Source: Alkalispirochaeta americana (lineage in GTDB: Bacteria; Spirochaetota; Spirochaetia; DSM-27196; Alkalispirochaetaceae). Taken from it: DNA of 64,000 nt. Shown piece by piece: positions 45,256 to 54,554 of this stretch. The notes below the pieces were generated by a model that saw only the letters and a program-made list of their open reading frames with translations, was not told the origin of the DNA and ran no database searches. Each line of letters starts with the position of its first letter. The first letter of the stretch is position 1. Location of the stretch: NCBI RefSeq assembly GCF_900156105.1, contig NZ_FTMS01000007.1:101806-165805 (forward strand). Direction: 5' to 3'. The position numbers were made by a program, and so were the translations under genes.

Positions 45256-45772
45256 CGTCGGCCTCCAGATCTTCCTGCATCGTTTCCAGACGTCGCGAGG
45301 CGTCTTCCAGGCGGGAATCCAGGTCCTGGAGCGATCGCCGGGCCTGATCCCGTTGTTCCCGGGCTTTTTCGTAGGCCTGGGTGAAGGCTTCCAGGGCTTC
45401 CTCGAAGGCTGTCAGGGCTTCCTGGTAGGATTCCCGGGCCAGGTGCGCCTCGGCTGCTTCGGTGAGCTCCTCTCCATGTTGAAACTGTTCCCGCTGGGCC
45501 ACGTCGGCGCGGACGCCCAGGGCTTCTTCCTTTCGGCCCAGTGTCCGGGTCCGGCTTTCCCGGGTCTGCTGAACCAGGGGGCTCTCCTCGGGGGGGGCGG
45601 GCTCTTCCGGCGTATCCGGTTCTTCCGGCGGAGCCGGGGGCTCTTCTTCCAGGGGAGGGGCCTCGGGAGCTGCTTCGGGCTCCGGTTCGGGTGCGCTGGC
45701 GCATCCCGCCATGGTGAGACCCATCACAGCAAGAACAAGAATCATGAGCAGAATGGTGCCGAGTTGTTTCAC
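45248..45772 (-). CDS. Lipoprotein with Pro/Glu-rich region and coiled coil
   Basis: 174 aa. Begins at GTG 45772 (AAGGAGA upstream) with a lipoprotein signal ending LTMAGC. Residues about 30-75 are almost entirely Pro, Glu and Ala (a spacer that could cross periplasm), followed by a predicted long helix with coiled-coil spacing (about 85-170). It overlaps the LysM-domain gene. No family recognised; possible role linking membrane and wall. Confidence 0.7.
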   Translation of the reverse strand: MKQLGTILLMILVLAVMGLTMAGCASAPEPEPEAAPEAPPLEEEPPAPPEEPDTPEEPAPPEESPLVQQTRESRTRTLGRKEEALGVRADVAQREQFQHGEELTEAAEAHLARESYQEALTAFEEALEAFTQAYEKAREQRDQARRSLQDLDSRLEDASRRLETMQEDLEADDE

Positions 45773-45938
45773 ACTATCTCCTTCCGGGACCGGTTGCTCC
45801 CGAAAGAAGTTCCCGTGATGGAGCTTTTCGGGAGAGGTCCCTAGGGCGAAATATAACACTCCCAGGACGAAACGTCCTGCTTCACAGGCTGACAGGAAGG
45901 AAAAGAATTACTACACTCCCCGGGAAGGAGCATATGAA

Positions 45939-46208
45939 ATGAGAGCTGTCTGTACCGTTGTCGGGAAGGATAAACCCGGCATCATCGCCGCTGTGAGCGT
46001 GGCCTTTGCCGAACGTTCGGTCAACATTCTTGATATCAGTCAAACCATCATGCAGGGGTTCTTCACCATGATTACCCTGGTGGATCTTGCGGGAATGACC
46101 ATATCCCTCGACCAGCTGCGCCAGGATCTTGATGCCCTGGGTCACGAGATCGATGTATCGGTCACGCTGCAGCATGAAGACGTCTTTACCGCGATGCATC
46201 GTGTGTAA
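45939..46208 (+). CDS. ACT-domain protein (UPF0237)
   Basis: 89 aa, a single ACT domain: AVCTVVGKDKPGIIAAVSVA, then VNILDISQTIMQGFFTMI and LVDLAG. It matches the small stand-alone UPF0237 family, almost always found next to the PFL-type UPF0210 gene as here. Probably a small-molecule (amino acid) sensor. GGAAGGAG is upstream. Confidence 0.92.
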   Translation: MRAVCTVVGKDKPGIIAAVSVAFAERSVNILDISQTIMQGFFTMITLVDLAGMTISLDQLRQDLDALGHEIDVSVTLQHEDVFTAMHRV

Positions 46209-46229
46209 TCCCCTCCCAAGGAGTTAATC

Positions 46230-47618
46230 GTGTTTTTCTCACCCCTGGAAATTGACCAGACCCTGCGCATGTTCGCGGAGCAAAACCTGGATGTGCGAAC
46301 CATAACCATGGGGATCAACCTCCTGGATTGTGCCGATTCGGACGGCAGAAAAGCGGCGGGGCGCATCTATGACAAGATCACCCGCTCGGCAGCGCACCTG
46401 GTGCGTGTGGGCGATCAGATTCAGGCCGAACTGGGCGTGCCCATCATCAACAAGCGGATATCCATCACCCCCATCGCCATGGTCCTGGGCGCATCCTATC
46501 AGGCCGGAGGGACGGCGGGACCTCGTTCGGTGAGCCCCCTCTTTTTCGCCGAGACCCTGGACAGGGCGGCAAAAGAGGTGGGGGTGGACTTCCTGGGTGG
46601 TTTTTCTGCGCTCGTGCACCACGGCATGACCCCCGCCGACGAGCAGACCATCAGCGCCATTCCGGCGGTGCTGGCCACCACGGAGAAGGTCTGTGCCAGC
46701 ATCAACGTGGCTTCCTCGCGGGCGGGGATCAACATGGACGCCGTGTGCCGCGCCGCTGCAGCGATCAAGGAAGCGGCCGAGCGAACCCGCGACCGTGGCG
46801 GTTTCGGTTGCAGCAAGTTGGTCATCTTTGCCAACGCCCCCGAGGATAACCCCTTTATGGCAGGAGCCTTCCACGGGCCGGGCAACCCCGATACGGTGGT
46901 CCACGTGGGAGTCAGCGGTCCCGGGGTGGTCCAATCTGCAATCCACCAGTATCCCGAAGCGACCCTGGATCAACTTGCCGAGGTGATCAAGAAAACTTCC
47001 TTCCAGATCACCCGGATCGGACAACTGGTGCTGGATATGGCGGCGGACCGCCTGGGCGTGGCCCACGGGATTGTGGACCTTTCCCTGGCGCCGACCCCGG
47101 CCGTGGGAGACAGCGTGGCGCGAATACTGGAAGAGATGGGGCTTGAGTCCGTGGGAGCTCCCGGATCGACGGCGGCCCTGGCGCTCCTCAATAATGCGGT
47201 AAAGAAAGGCGGTCTCATGGCCAGCTCCCACGTGGGAGGCCTCTCGGGAAGCTTTCTGCCGGTCAGCGAAGACGAAGGAATGGCCGCGGCTGTCGAATCC
47301 GGGGCCTTGAGCCTGGAGAAACTGGAAGCCATGACCGCCATTTGTTCGGTTGGTCTGGACATGATCGCCCTGCCCGGGACTACCTCCACCGATACCCTGG
47401 CGGGAATTATCGCCGACGAGATGGCGATCGGCGTAATGAACCACAAAACAACGGCGGTTCGCCTGATTCCCGTTCCCGGCGGTGTGGCCGGGGACTGGGT
47501 CGAGTTCGGGGGCCTCCTGGGCCGGGCCCCGATTATGCCCGTGGGGGAGTATTCCTGTTCCGGCCTGGTTCGGCGCGGGGGGATTATTCCTGCTCCCGTA
47601 ACAAGTTTTCGAAATTGA
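46230..47618 (+). CDS. PFL-fold UPF0210 (DUF711) protein
   Basis: 462 aa, related in fold to pyruvate formate-lyase but of unknown activity. Seen: [52 protein letters not shown] and [21 protein letters not shown], all hallmarks of the family. GTG start with AAGGAG 7 bases before. It lies 21 bases after the ACT gene, the conserved pair. No glycyl-radical motif is seen. Confidence 0.92.
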   Translation: MFFSPLEIDQTLRMFAEQNLDVRTITMGINLLDCADSDGRKAAGRIYDKITRSAAHLVRVGDQIQAELGVPIINKRISITPIAMVLGASYQAGGTAGPRSVSPLFFAETLDRAAKEVGVDFLGGFSALVHHGMTPADEQTISAIPAVLATTEKVCASINVASSRAGINMDAVCRAAAAIKEAAERTRDRGGFGCSKLVIFANAPEDNPFMAGAFHGPGNPDTVVHVGVSGPGVVQSAIHQYPEATLDQLAEVIKKTSFQITRIGQLVLDMAADRLGVAHGIVDLSLAPTPAVGDSVARILEEMGLESVGAPGSTAALALLNNAVKKGGLMASSHVGGLSGSFLPVSEDEGMAAAVESGALSLEKLEAMTAICSVGLDMIALPGTTSTDTLAGIIADEMAIGVMNHKTTAVRLIPVPGGVAGDWVEFGGLLGRAPIMPVGEYSCSGLVRRGGIIPAPVTSFRN

Positions 47619-47666
47619 GCGATAGAATTAGACTATACTGAAGAGGTATCAAGGGGAGGGGGGGCG

Positions 47667-48524
47667 ATGCCGATACCAGGGAGAAGAGGGAGACCCGTGA
47701 AAGATCAAGCGGTCCGACAGGTTGTTCTGATTCTCTTGCCCCTGGTCCTGGTCCTGGTCGTGCAGGGCGGGGTGCCCCTTGGTGCCCAGCAGCACCTTGC
47801 CCAGGCGATCCCCCCTGTAGTTCGGCAACCCCCCGAATCACGCCAACCCGAAGCCCGCCAACCCGAAGCCCGCCAACCCGAAGCACGCCAACCCGAAGCG
47901 CGGCCCCCGGAGATCCGTCTTCCCGAGGTTCGTGACCCCGACCCTCCGGCCGTGCCCTCCCCGGTGGTGAGGCCTTCCCGGGAGCCCGTTCCTGCCCTCC
48001 CTGAACGGGAGAGCATCGCCGCCGAGACCCTTCGGGATCTGGAGCGCGAGCTGGCGCAGGCCTACCAGCGTCTGGCCCGGGTGGAACAGCAACTCAAGGA
48101 GGCGGTTGTCCTGCATCGCCGGGCCGAGGATCGGGCCTTGCGGTACAAAACTACACTCCTGAAAACCGAAGGGGGCCTTTTGCAGGAACTGGATACACAA
48201 CAGCGCGTCCTGGAGGCTCTGCCCGTGGAGCGCCTTCTTCAGGTGGGAGCAACCTTCTCCCCCGAAGGGTCCCTGGGTGCGCTTGGCATGATTGCCCTTC
48301 CGGGAACACCCCTGAGCGTCATCAGCGGCGTGGATTACGATTTTCGGGAAAAGGAGATCTCCACCCGCTTTGGCGTCATGGTGGGGCTTTTTTCCCAGCG
48401 GACTCTGGTTGAACCCTGGGTTCGCTCTCGTCCTCCCCGGATCCCCGAGAAGGCCACGCTTACCCCCGAGGAGCTTCAGGCGATTCGTGCGAGGCAGCAA
48501 CCCCGAAGGGAGCCTGCTCACTGA
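47667..48524 (+). CDS. Secreted protein with RQPEA repeats
   Basis: 285 aa, unknown family. A hydrophobic N-terminal segment (about residues 18-40) acts as signal or anchor, then four RQPEA-type repeats coded by a 15-base tandem repeat, a Pro-rich linker, a coiled-coil-like helix (ETLRDLERELAQAYQRLARV) and a C-terminal beta-rich domain. ATG 47667 has a purine-rich upstream; GTG 47697 is an alternative start. Resembles wall-spanning envelope proteins. Confidence 0.6.
   Translation: MPIPGRRGRPVKDQAVRQVVLILLPLVLVLVVQGGVPLGAQQHLAQAIPPVVRQPPESRQPEARQPEARQPEARQPEARPPEIRLPEVRDPDPPAVPSPVVRPSREPVPALPERESIAAETLRDLERELAQAYQRLARVEQQLKEAVVLHRRAEDRALRYKTTLLKTEGGLLQELDTQQRVLEALPVERLLQVGATFSPEGSLGALGMIALPGTPLSVISGVDYDFREKEISTRFGVMVGLFSQRTLVEPWVRSRPPRIPEKATLTPEELQAIRARQQPRREPAH
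47841..47900. repeat. 15-bp tandem repeat inside the RQPEA gene
   Basis: Four units of CGCCAACCCGAAGCN, in frame, each coding Arg-Gln-Pro-Glu-Ala. The first three differ only in the last base. Being a multiple of three, length changes keep the frame. Confidence 0.95.
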
Positions 48525-48651
48525 TAGCCTCTGGACCTCCCCCGGGGGTGCCCCTTGCGCAGGGTGCCGCCTGGTGCAACCGTTCTCATAAAACCCTTCT
48601 TCGTGATACGATGTTCACATTACAATCTTTTTCCCCTGAGGAGACTCGATT

Positions 48652-50646
48652 ATGACACAGATTATGGATAATACCGCCCTGGAGGCTGTTGCCCGATCGG
48701 TGAGAACTCTCACCATGGATGCTGTTCAGGCGGCAAACTCGGGGCACCCCGGAATGCCCCTGGGAATGGCGGAACTGGGAGCGCTTCTCTACGGCGAGAT
48801 ATTGAACCATAACCCCCGGAATCCGCAGTGGGAAAACCGGGACCGGTTCGTTCTTTCGGCTGGCCACGGCTCAATGTTTCTGTATTCGCTCCTCCACATG
48901 GCGGGATACGATCTCTCGCTGGAGGATCTTAAGGCCTTCCGTCAGCTCGACAGCAAAACTCCAGGGCATCCCGAATACGGCCACACCCCGGGAGTGGAGA
49001 CCACCACAGGCCCTCTGGGCCAGGGTTTTGCCAACGCCGTGGGAATGGCCGTGGCCGAGCAGATGCTGGCGGCCCGGTTCAACACACCCCACCACCGCGT
49101 GGTGGATCACTACACCTATGGGATTGTCGGTGATGGCTGTCTCATGGAGGGGATTTCCAGCGAGGCCAGTTCCCTGGCGGGGCATCTGGGGCTGGGAAAA
49201 CTGATCGTCTTCTACGATTCCAACAAAATCTCCATTGAGGGGTCCACGGACCTGGCCTTTACCGAGGATGTTGCAGCCCGGTATGCCGCCTACGGCTGGC
49301 AGGTCCTCTCCTGCAGCGCCTACGATATTGAGGGAATCCGCCGTGCCGCAGGTGAGGCCAGGAACGATACCAGGCGCCCCACCCTGGTGGTGCTCGAATC
49401 GGTGATCGGACAGGGCTCGCCCGGCAAGGCGGGGAGCGCCGCCGCCCACGGAGCGCCCTTTGGTGACGAGGAAATCGCCGCCACCAAGGAAGCGATCGGT
49501 GTTGACCCCCAGGCGATGTTCTACGTTGACCCCCGGGCGCAGGAGTTTTTTGCCCGTCGTCGCGATGAACTGGCCCAAACCCAGGAGAAGTGGGAGCAAA
49601 CCTTCCAGGATTGGGCCACGGCCAACCCCGGACTTCACGCCCAGTGGAAGGAGATGCTTCAGGGTGGGTATCGCGAGCTTCTGAAGGATATCGCGCTTCC
49701 CCAGTATAAACCTGGTGATACCCTGGCTACCCGCCAGGCCAGCGGTGCTGCCCTGAAGGCCGTGGCAGCGGTGCTGCCGAACCTGGTGGGAGGATCGGCC
49801 GATCTGGCCCCCTCGAACAATACGGCCCTGCCCGAGCATGGTGATTTCACCCGGGACACTCCGGCAGGACGCACGGTCCACTTCGGGGTTCGTGAACTGG
49901 CCATGGCGGCGATTGCCAACGGGATGGCTCTTCACGGGGGGCTGCGTCCCTTTGTGGCAACCTTCATGGTTTTCAGCGATTATCTGCGGCCGGCGGCGCG
50001 GCTTTCGGCGCTGATGAAGGCTCCTGTCACCTATGTTCTTACCCATGATTCCATCTTTGTAGGTGAGGACGGCCCCACCCACCAGCCCATTGAGCATGTG
50101 GAGGCCCTTCGGACCATTCCGGGAATGGTGGTTTTGCGGCCTGCCGACGCCGAGGAGACCGGCGAGGCCTGGCTCATGGCTATGGAGCAGGACGGTCCCG
50201 TCGCGCTGGCTCTGACACGCCAGGGGCTTCCCGTATTTCCCAAGGCCGATCCCTCCTGGCGGGAATCCCTGCGGCGCGGAGCCTACCTGGTCCAGGAGCC
50301 GGCACAGGGCGGGCTCCCCGAGGTTGTGGTTGTGGCCACGGGAAGCGAAGTCTCCCTGGCACTGAAAGCGGCGGAGTTGAGCGGCCGGGCCGTCCGGGTG
50401 GTTTCCATGATCAGCCGGGAACTCTTCGAGGCTCAGGACGAGGCTTTTCGCAGATCTCTTCTGCCCCAGGGTGTCCCCGTGGTAGCCGCTGAGGCGGGCG
50501 TTACCTCGGGGTGGGCTTCGATCACGGGCAGCCGTGACCGGGTTCTTGGCCTTGACCGGTTTGGTTTGAGCGGACCCGCTGCCCAGGTAGCGTCGGCCAT
50601 GGGCTTTACCGCCCAGGCCCTGGCTGACCTGATCAAAGGAGTCTGA
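48652..50646 (+). CDS. tkt: Transketolase
   Basis: TPP enzyme of the non-oxidative pentose phosphate pathway, 664 aa. Seen: ANSGHPGMPLGMAE, TPGHPEYGHTPGVETTTGPLGQG, the TPP/Mg motif GDGCLMEGISSEAS, TFMVFSDYLRPA and FGVRELAMAAI. GAGGAG precedes the ATG. It converges with rpiB, the next enzyme of the same pathway, and would take xylulose-5-P from xylose use. Confidence 0.96.
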   Translation: MTQIMDNTALEAVARSVRTLTMDAVQAANSGHPGMPLGMAELGALLYGEILNHNPRNPQWENRDRFVLSAGHGSMFLYSLLHMAGYDLSLEDLKAFRQLDSKTPGHPEYGHTPGVETTTGPLGQGFANAVGMAVAEQMLAARFNTPHHRVVDHYTYGIVGDGCLMEGISSEASSLAGHLGLGKLIVFYDSNKISIEGSTDLAFTEDVAARYAAYGWQVLSCSAYDIEGIRRAAGEARNDTRRPTLVVLESVIGQGSPGKAGSAAAHGAPFGDEEIAATKEAIGVDPQAMFYVDPRAQEFFARRRDELAQTQEKWEQTFQDWATANPGLHAQWKEMLQGGYRELLKDIALPQYKPGDTLATRQASGAALKAVAAVLPNLVGGSADLAPSNNTALPEHGDFTRDTPAGRTVHFGVRELAMAAIANGMALHGGLRPFVATFMVFSDYLRPAARLSALMKAPVTYVLTHDSIFVGEDGPTHQPIEHVEALRTIPGMVVLRPADAEETGEAWLMAMEQDGPVALALTRQGLPVFPKADPSWRESLRRGAYLVQEPAQGGLPEVVVVATGSEVSLALKAAELSGRAVRVVSMISRELFEAQDEAFRRSLLPQGVPVVAAEAGVTSGWASITGSRDRVLGLDRFGLSGPAAQVASAMGFTAQALADLIKGV

Positions 50647-50686
50647 TCAAGAGGGTTTGATCAAAGGGGGCTGGCGAGCTTTCCCG

Positions 50687-51163
50687 TCAGCCTTCGAGGT
50701 CCATGATCTTCTGAACCCGGATCTGGTGGCGCCCGCCCTGGTGGCGGGCGTCGATAAAGGCATCGAGCATTGCCTCTACCGGTTCTTCGTAGGCGATCCG
50801 CCCCCCGAAGGCGATTGCGTTTGCGTCGTTGTGCTCCCTGGCCATGGTTGCGGCAAAGATGTTCTGCGGCAGGGCGCAACGGATACCCTGAATCTTGTTG
50901 GCGGCAATGCTGATACCGATCCCCGTACCGCAACAAAGGATGGCAAAATCGAAGGGGCCTTCCTCCTGCTCCTGCCGGGGCGCCTCCAGAAGGCGGGTAC
51001 ACACCAGACGGGCAATATCGGGGTAGTCCACGGAGTCATCCCTGTCAACGCCGCAGTTTTCCACGGTATATCCCCGCTTCTCAAGATGGTTTATAAGGCG
51101 AACCTTGAGATCCACCGCACCATGATCGTTTCCTATCAGCACACGTGTATGTAGAGTTTCCAT
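50687..51163 (-). CDS. rpiB: Ribose-5-phosphate isomerase B
   Basis: 158 aa, RpiB/LacAB family. Seen: the N-terminal IGNDHGAVDLK, VDYPDIA, catalytic Cys in LCCGTGIGISIAANK, and REHNDANAIAFGGR. Interconverts ribose-5-P and ribulose-5-P. It is divergent from the antiporter gene across 60 bases. Confidence 0.94.
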   Translation of the reverse strand: METLHTRVLIGNDHGAVDLKVRLINHLEKRGYTVENCGVDRDDSVDYPDIARLVCTRLLEAPRQEQEEGPFDFAILCCGTGIGISIAANKIQGIRCALPQNIFAATMAREHNDANAIAFGGRIAYEEPVEAMLDAFIDARHQGGRHQIRVQKIMDLEG

Positions 51164-51223
51164 GGAGACCGATTGTAGCGGTTTTTCTTTTCTTGCACGA
51201 GATAGTGATGTATTATTCGCCCC

Positions 51224-53689
51224 ATGGAAATTCCCTTCAGCGATCCGGTGCTAATTTTTGCATCGGTGATGGTGCTTATTCTGGTGGCTCCGCTCATGGC
51301 CCGGAAACTCCGGCTTCCCGAGATCGTGGGGCTTCTCCTGGCAGGGATGATCTTTGGACCCTACGGGTTCGGTCTGATCGCCCGGGATGCCACGATCCGC
51401 CTTCTGGGCGAGGTGGGGCTGCTGATGATCATGTTTCTGGCGGGGCTGGAGATCGATCTCCATCAGGTTCGCCGGAACCGCCTTCACAGCATCGTCTTCG
51501 GACTTATTACCTTCCTGATTCCTCTGGCGGTGGGTACCGGTCTGGCTATCTGGATCATGGCCCTCACGGTGCCCACGGCGGTGCTGCTTTCCAGCATGTA
51601 TTCCTCTCATACGCTGCTCACCTTTCCTTCTGTGGCCAAGCTGGGGCTCACGCGATCCCGCGCCGTGACAACCACCATCGGGGGAACGATTATTACCGAC
51701 ACCCTGGCTCTGTTGGTGCTGGCTGTGATCGCCTCTTCTGTTGAGGGCGATGCATCGCTCCAGTTCTGGCTTCGCCTGGGAGCAACCATGACGCTCTATG
51801 TGGTGGCGGTGATCGTTCTTCTTCCCCGGATTGGCCGATGGTTTCTCCGGGAGGTCGCCTCCGACGAAACTGTGGCCTTTGTCTTTGTGCTGGCAGTCAC
51901 CTTTCTTTCGGCGTATCTGGCCCACGTAGCGGGGCTGGAGCCGATTATCGGTGCTTTCCTGGCAGGGCTCACCCTGAACTCCCTCATTCCCGAGAAGAGC
52001 AGCCTCATGGCGCGTCTTCACTTCACGGGGAACGCCCTCTTTATCCCCTTCTTTCTTCTTTCCGTGGGAATGCTGGTGAACGTGGAACTCCTCTTCCAGG
52101 GCACCAAGGCCTGGGTCGTTATCGGCGTGATGACCGTCACAGCCCTTGTCACCAAGTGGCTTGCGGCGGTCATCTCGGGTTTCTTTCTGCGTTATTCCCG
52201 CCAGGAGTCCCTCCTGATCTATGGCATGAGCGTGAACCAGGCCGCGGCAACCCTTGCGGCGGCCCTGGTGGGGTACGAGGTGGGGCTCTTCTCCGACGAA
52301 ATCATCACCGGTACGATCGTCATGATCGGGATCACCTGTTTTGTGGGGCCCCTGGTAACGGAACGGGCCGGCAAGAAACTGGCCGAGGCACGGGATTCCG
52401 AACTGAAGGACCCCGGAACATTGCCCTCGCGGGTTCTTATTCCGGTGATCAACAAGGATTCTGCGGCTGATCTGCTCGATGTGGCGATGTACCTGCGCGA
52501 TAACGAATCGCACGAGCCCATGTACCCCATCCATGTGATCCCCGATGGTCCCGATGCCGAGGCCCACGTTGCCCGGGGAGAGGAGTTGCTGGCGCATATG
52601 GTGGTACGATCCCTGGCAGCCCATGTGCCGGTTACTCCTCTCACAACGGTCGACGTCAACGTGAGTTCCGGAATCCTCCGGGCCGTCCGGGAGAACCGTG
52701 TATCCACCCTCGTTATGGGATGGGACGGGCACCAGCGGAGCCGGTCCCACATCTTTGGCCGGATCCTTGATCTGGTAGTGAACGGAACACCGCGGCAGAT
52801 TCTGGTCAACCGGCTGGTCCAGCCCGTGAACACCATGAAGCGAATCTGGTTTGTTCTGCCTCCTCTGGCCGAGCGGGAGGTGGGTTTCCCCGAGGCGGTG
52901 GGCACCATCAAGCAGCTTGCCGCCCAATGCGGCACAGCGATGATCGTCTACGGGTCACCATCATTTCCCGAGAAAGGCTGGTCTTATATCCGCCGGGCTC
53001 GTCCCGAGGTGGGCGTGGAGCTTCGCCGCTACGAATCCTGGCTGGGGCTGGTGCAATCCTTCGGGCAGGAGCTCTCGGCAACGGATTGGGTGATCCTCTT
53101 CTCGGCGCGCCTGGGCGGAATCGCCTGGAACCCCAAGGGCGACCGACTTCCGGGGGTCCTCTCGCGACGCCACGGGCAGTGCAACCTCTCGGTGCTCTAC
53201 TCTGCCAGCGAGCGCCTTCTTGCCGCCAGTAGCGGCGACGAGAGAAATGGCGGCGGTTTGGGGATCGGGGTCTTTTCTCCGGAGCGGACGATCCTGGACG
53301 GCGATTACCGGGAGGTGGATACCCTGGTGAGGGACGCCCTGCGGTGTATTCCCGATGCAGAAGGGCAGGTGCCGGAGCGACTGGCCCGTCAGTTGATCGA
53401 TATTGCCAAGGGAGAACCGGTTCGGCTCATGTCTGGGGTGATCCTTCTTCATTGCCACGCTTCCGAGGTGAGTCAGTCCACGGTCATGATGGCCGTAAGT
53501 CGTCACGGGATATCCCTGGAGAAGGTTCCCGATGTATCACGAATCGTTATTATTCTTGTTGATCCGCTGGGTCAGGAGCCGGGGGATCACCTGGCCGCCC
53601 TTGGGAAGATCGCCGGGGCGATTCGCACCCCCGGACTGGTGGAGAAGCTTCATACAGCCCGGAAGTTCGAGGACCTCCTGGAAGAATAG
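51224..53689 (+). CDS. Cation:proton antiporter with USP-like and EIIA-like domains
   Basis: 821 aa. Residues 1-390: CPA2-type antiporter with about 12 helices; PEIVGLLLAGMIFGPYG and GLEPIIGAFLAGLTLNSL are family landmarks. About 400-540: a universal-stress-protein-like domain (VLIPVINKDSA ... TLVMGWDGHQRSRSHIFG). About 690-821: a PTS EIIA type-2-like domain (GVILLHCHASEVSQSTVMMA, then VIILVDPLGQEPGDHLAALG). The usual PHA is HCHA, so whether it is phosphorylated is uncertain. Expels Na+ or K+ in exchange for protons, probably gated by the cytosolic domains. TATTAT at 51211-51216 ends 7 bases before the ATG. Confidence 0.85.
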   Translation: MEIPFSDPVLIFASVMVLILVAPLMARKLRLPEIVGLLLAGMIFGPYGFGLIARDATIRLLGEVGLLMIMFLAGLEIDLHQVRRNRLHSIVFGLITFLIPLAVGTGLAIWIMALTVPTAVLLSSMYSSHTLLTFPSVAKLGLTRSRAVTTTIGGTIITDTLALLVLAVIASSVEGDASLQFWLRLGATMTLYVVAVIVLLPRIGRWFLREVASDETVAFVFVLAVTFLSAYLAHVAGLEPIIGAFLAGLTLNSLIPEKSSLMARLHFTGNALFIPFFLLSVGMLVNVELLFQGTKAWVVIGVMTVTALVTKWLAAVISGFFLRYSRQESLLIYGMSVNQAAATLAAALVGYEVGLFSDEIITGTIVMIGITCFVGPLVTERAGKKLAEARDSELKDPGTLPSRVLIPVINKDSAADLLDVAMYLRDNESHEPMYPIHVIPDGPDAEAHVARGEELLAHMVVRSLAAHVPVTPLTTVDVNVSSGILRAVRENRVSTLVMGWDGHQRSRSHIFGRILDLVVNGTPRQILVNRLVQPVNTMKRIWFVLPPLAEREVGFPEAVGTIKQLAAQCGTAMIVYGSPSFPEKGWSYIRRARPEVGVELRRYESWLGLVQSFGQELSATDWVILFSARLGGIAWNPKGDRLPGVLSRRHGQCNLSVLYSASERLLAASSGDERNGGGLGIGVFSPERTILDGDYREVDTLVRDALRCIPDAEGQVPERLARQLIDIAKGEPVRLMSGVILLHCHASEVSQSTVMMAVSRHGISLEKVPDVSRIVIILVDPLGQEPGDHLAALGKIAGAIRTPGLVEKLHTARKFEDLLEE

Positions 53690-53706
53690 CGTTTGCCGCC
53701 CGGGGC

Positions 53707-54474
53707 TCAGGTGTCCCGGGGCGCTGTCTCGTTGATCCGGCTCCACTGGGCATGGAACCATCGCAAGGGTCTGTCCTGGCGGTCCACGGTCCGGACCGGC
53801 CTGAGATCAATCTGGAAGACCCCGCAGTTGGATACCTTGATCAGGGGCATCCACTCCCGGGGGGCTTCCCGGGTAGCGCCGAAGCTTGTTTTCAGGAGCC
53901 ACTGGATCAGTCCGCCGTGGGTTACGCAGAGAACTGTTGCTCTCCCGGGTTCTTCTGCGTTCCGGGATGATTCAGATGATTCCAGGGAAGGGTCAGCGGG
54001 GAGGGCGTTTGCTGTCTCTGCCAGGATCTGCCAGACCCGGAGTGCCCGGTCGGTCAGGGCGACCCGACCCTCGGCGCCGGGCACGGAATCCCAGCTGCGG
54101 GCAGTGAACTCCTGGTAGTCCCGGGGCATCTTCTCCTGGGCCTCCTGCAACGAATAACCCGAAAAGATTCCCGTATCGAGTTCCTGCAACTCCGTAATCA
54201 CACCGTAACGGGCGTCGTCCGGTGTCAGTCCCGTGATGATTCGTGCCGTTTCCCCGGCCCGCTGAAGCGGCGAGGTTCGAACCGCATCGGGATTGACTTT
54301 CAGGCTCTTGAGCCACTGGCCTGCCCGGACTGCCTGGGTTCTTCCCCGATCCGTAAGGAGCGCGTCCTCCCTGCCCTGGACAATCCCCCGGGCGTTGCCC
54401 TCGCTCTCGCCATGGCGGATAAAATAGAACGATACCGGCCGTTCCAGGCCGGTCATGATGGTATCAAACGACAT
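53707..54474 (-). CDS. Histidine phosphatase (phosphoglycerate-mutase-like)
   Basis: 255 aa. Seen: the phospho-His motif FYFIRHGESEGNA, the TSPLQRAGETARII segment, the acid Glu in LQELDTGIFSG, and the second His in VLCVTHGGLIQWLL. A 25-residue insert before the second His is Ser/Glu-rich. The substrate is unknown (phosphosugar or alpha-ribazole-P are family options). The ATG at 54474 has AAGGGAG upstream. Confidence 0.88.
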   Translation of the reverse strand: MSFDTIMTGLERPVSFYFIRHGESEGNARGIVQGREDALLTDRGRTQAVRAGQWLKSLKVNPDAVRTSPLQRAGETARIITGLTPDDARYGVITELQELDTGIFSGYSLQEAQEKMPRDYQEFTARSWDSVPGAEGRVALTDRALRVWQILAETANALPADPSLESSESSRNAEEPGRATVLCVTHGGLIQWLLKTSFGATREAPREWMPLIKVSNCGVFQIDLRPVRTVDRQDRPLRWFHAQWSRINETAPRDT

Positions 54475-54554
54475 GGTTCTCCCTTGTGTGCGGACGGGGC
54501 TTTCCAGGGCCAGGCCCAGGCTCAAGCCCTGGCCCGAAATCCCACCCTCTCAGC

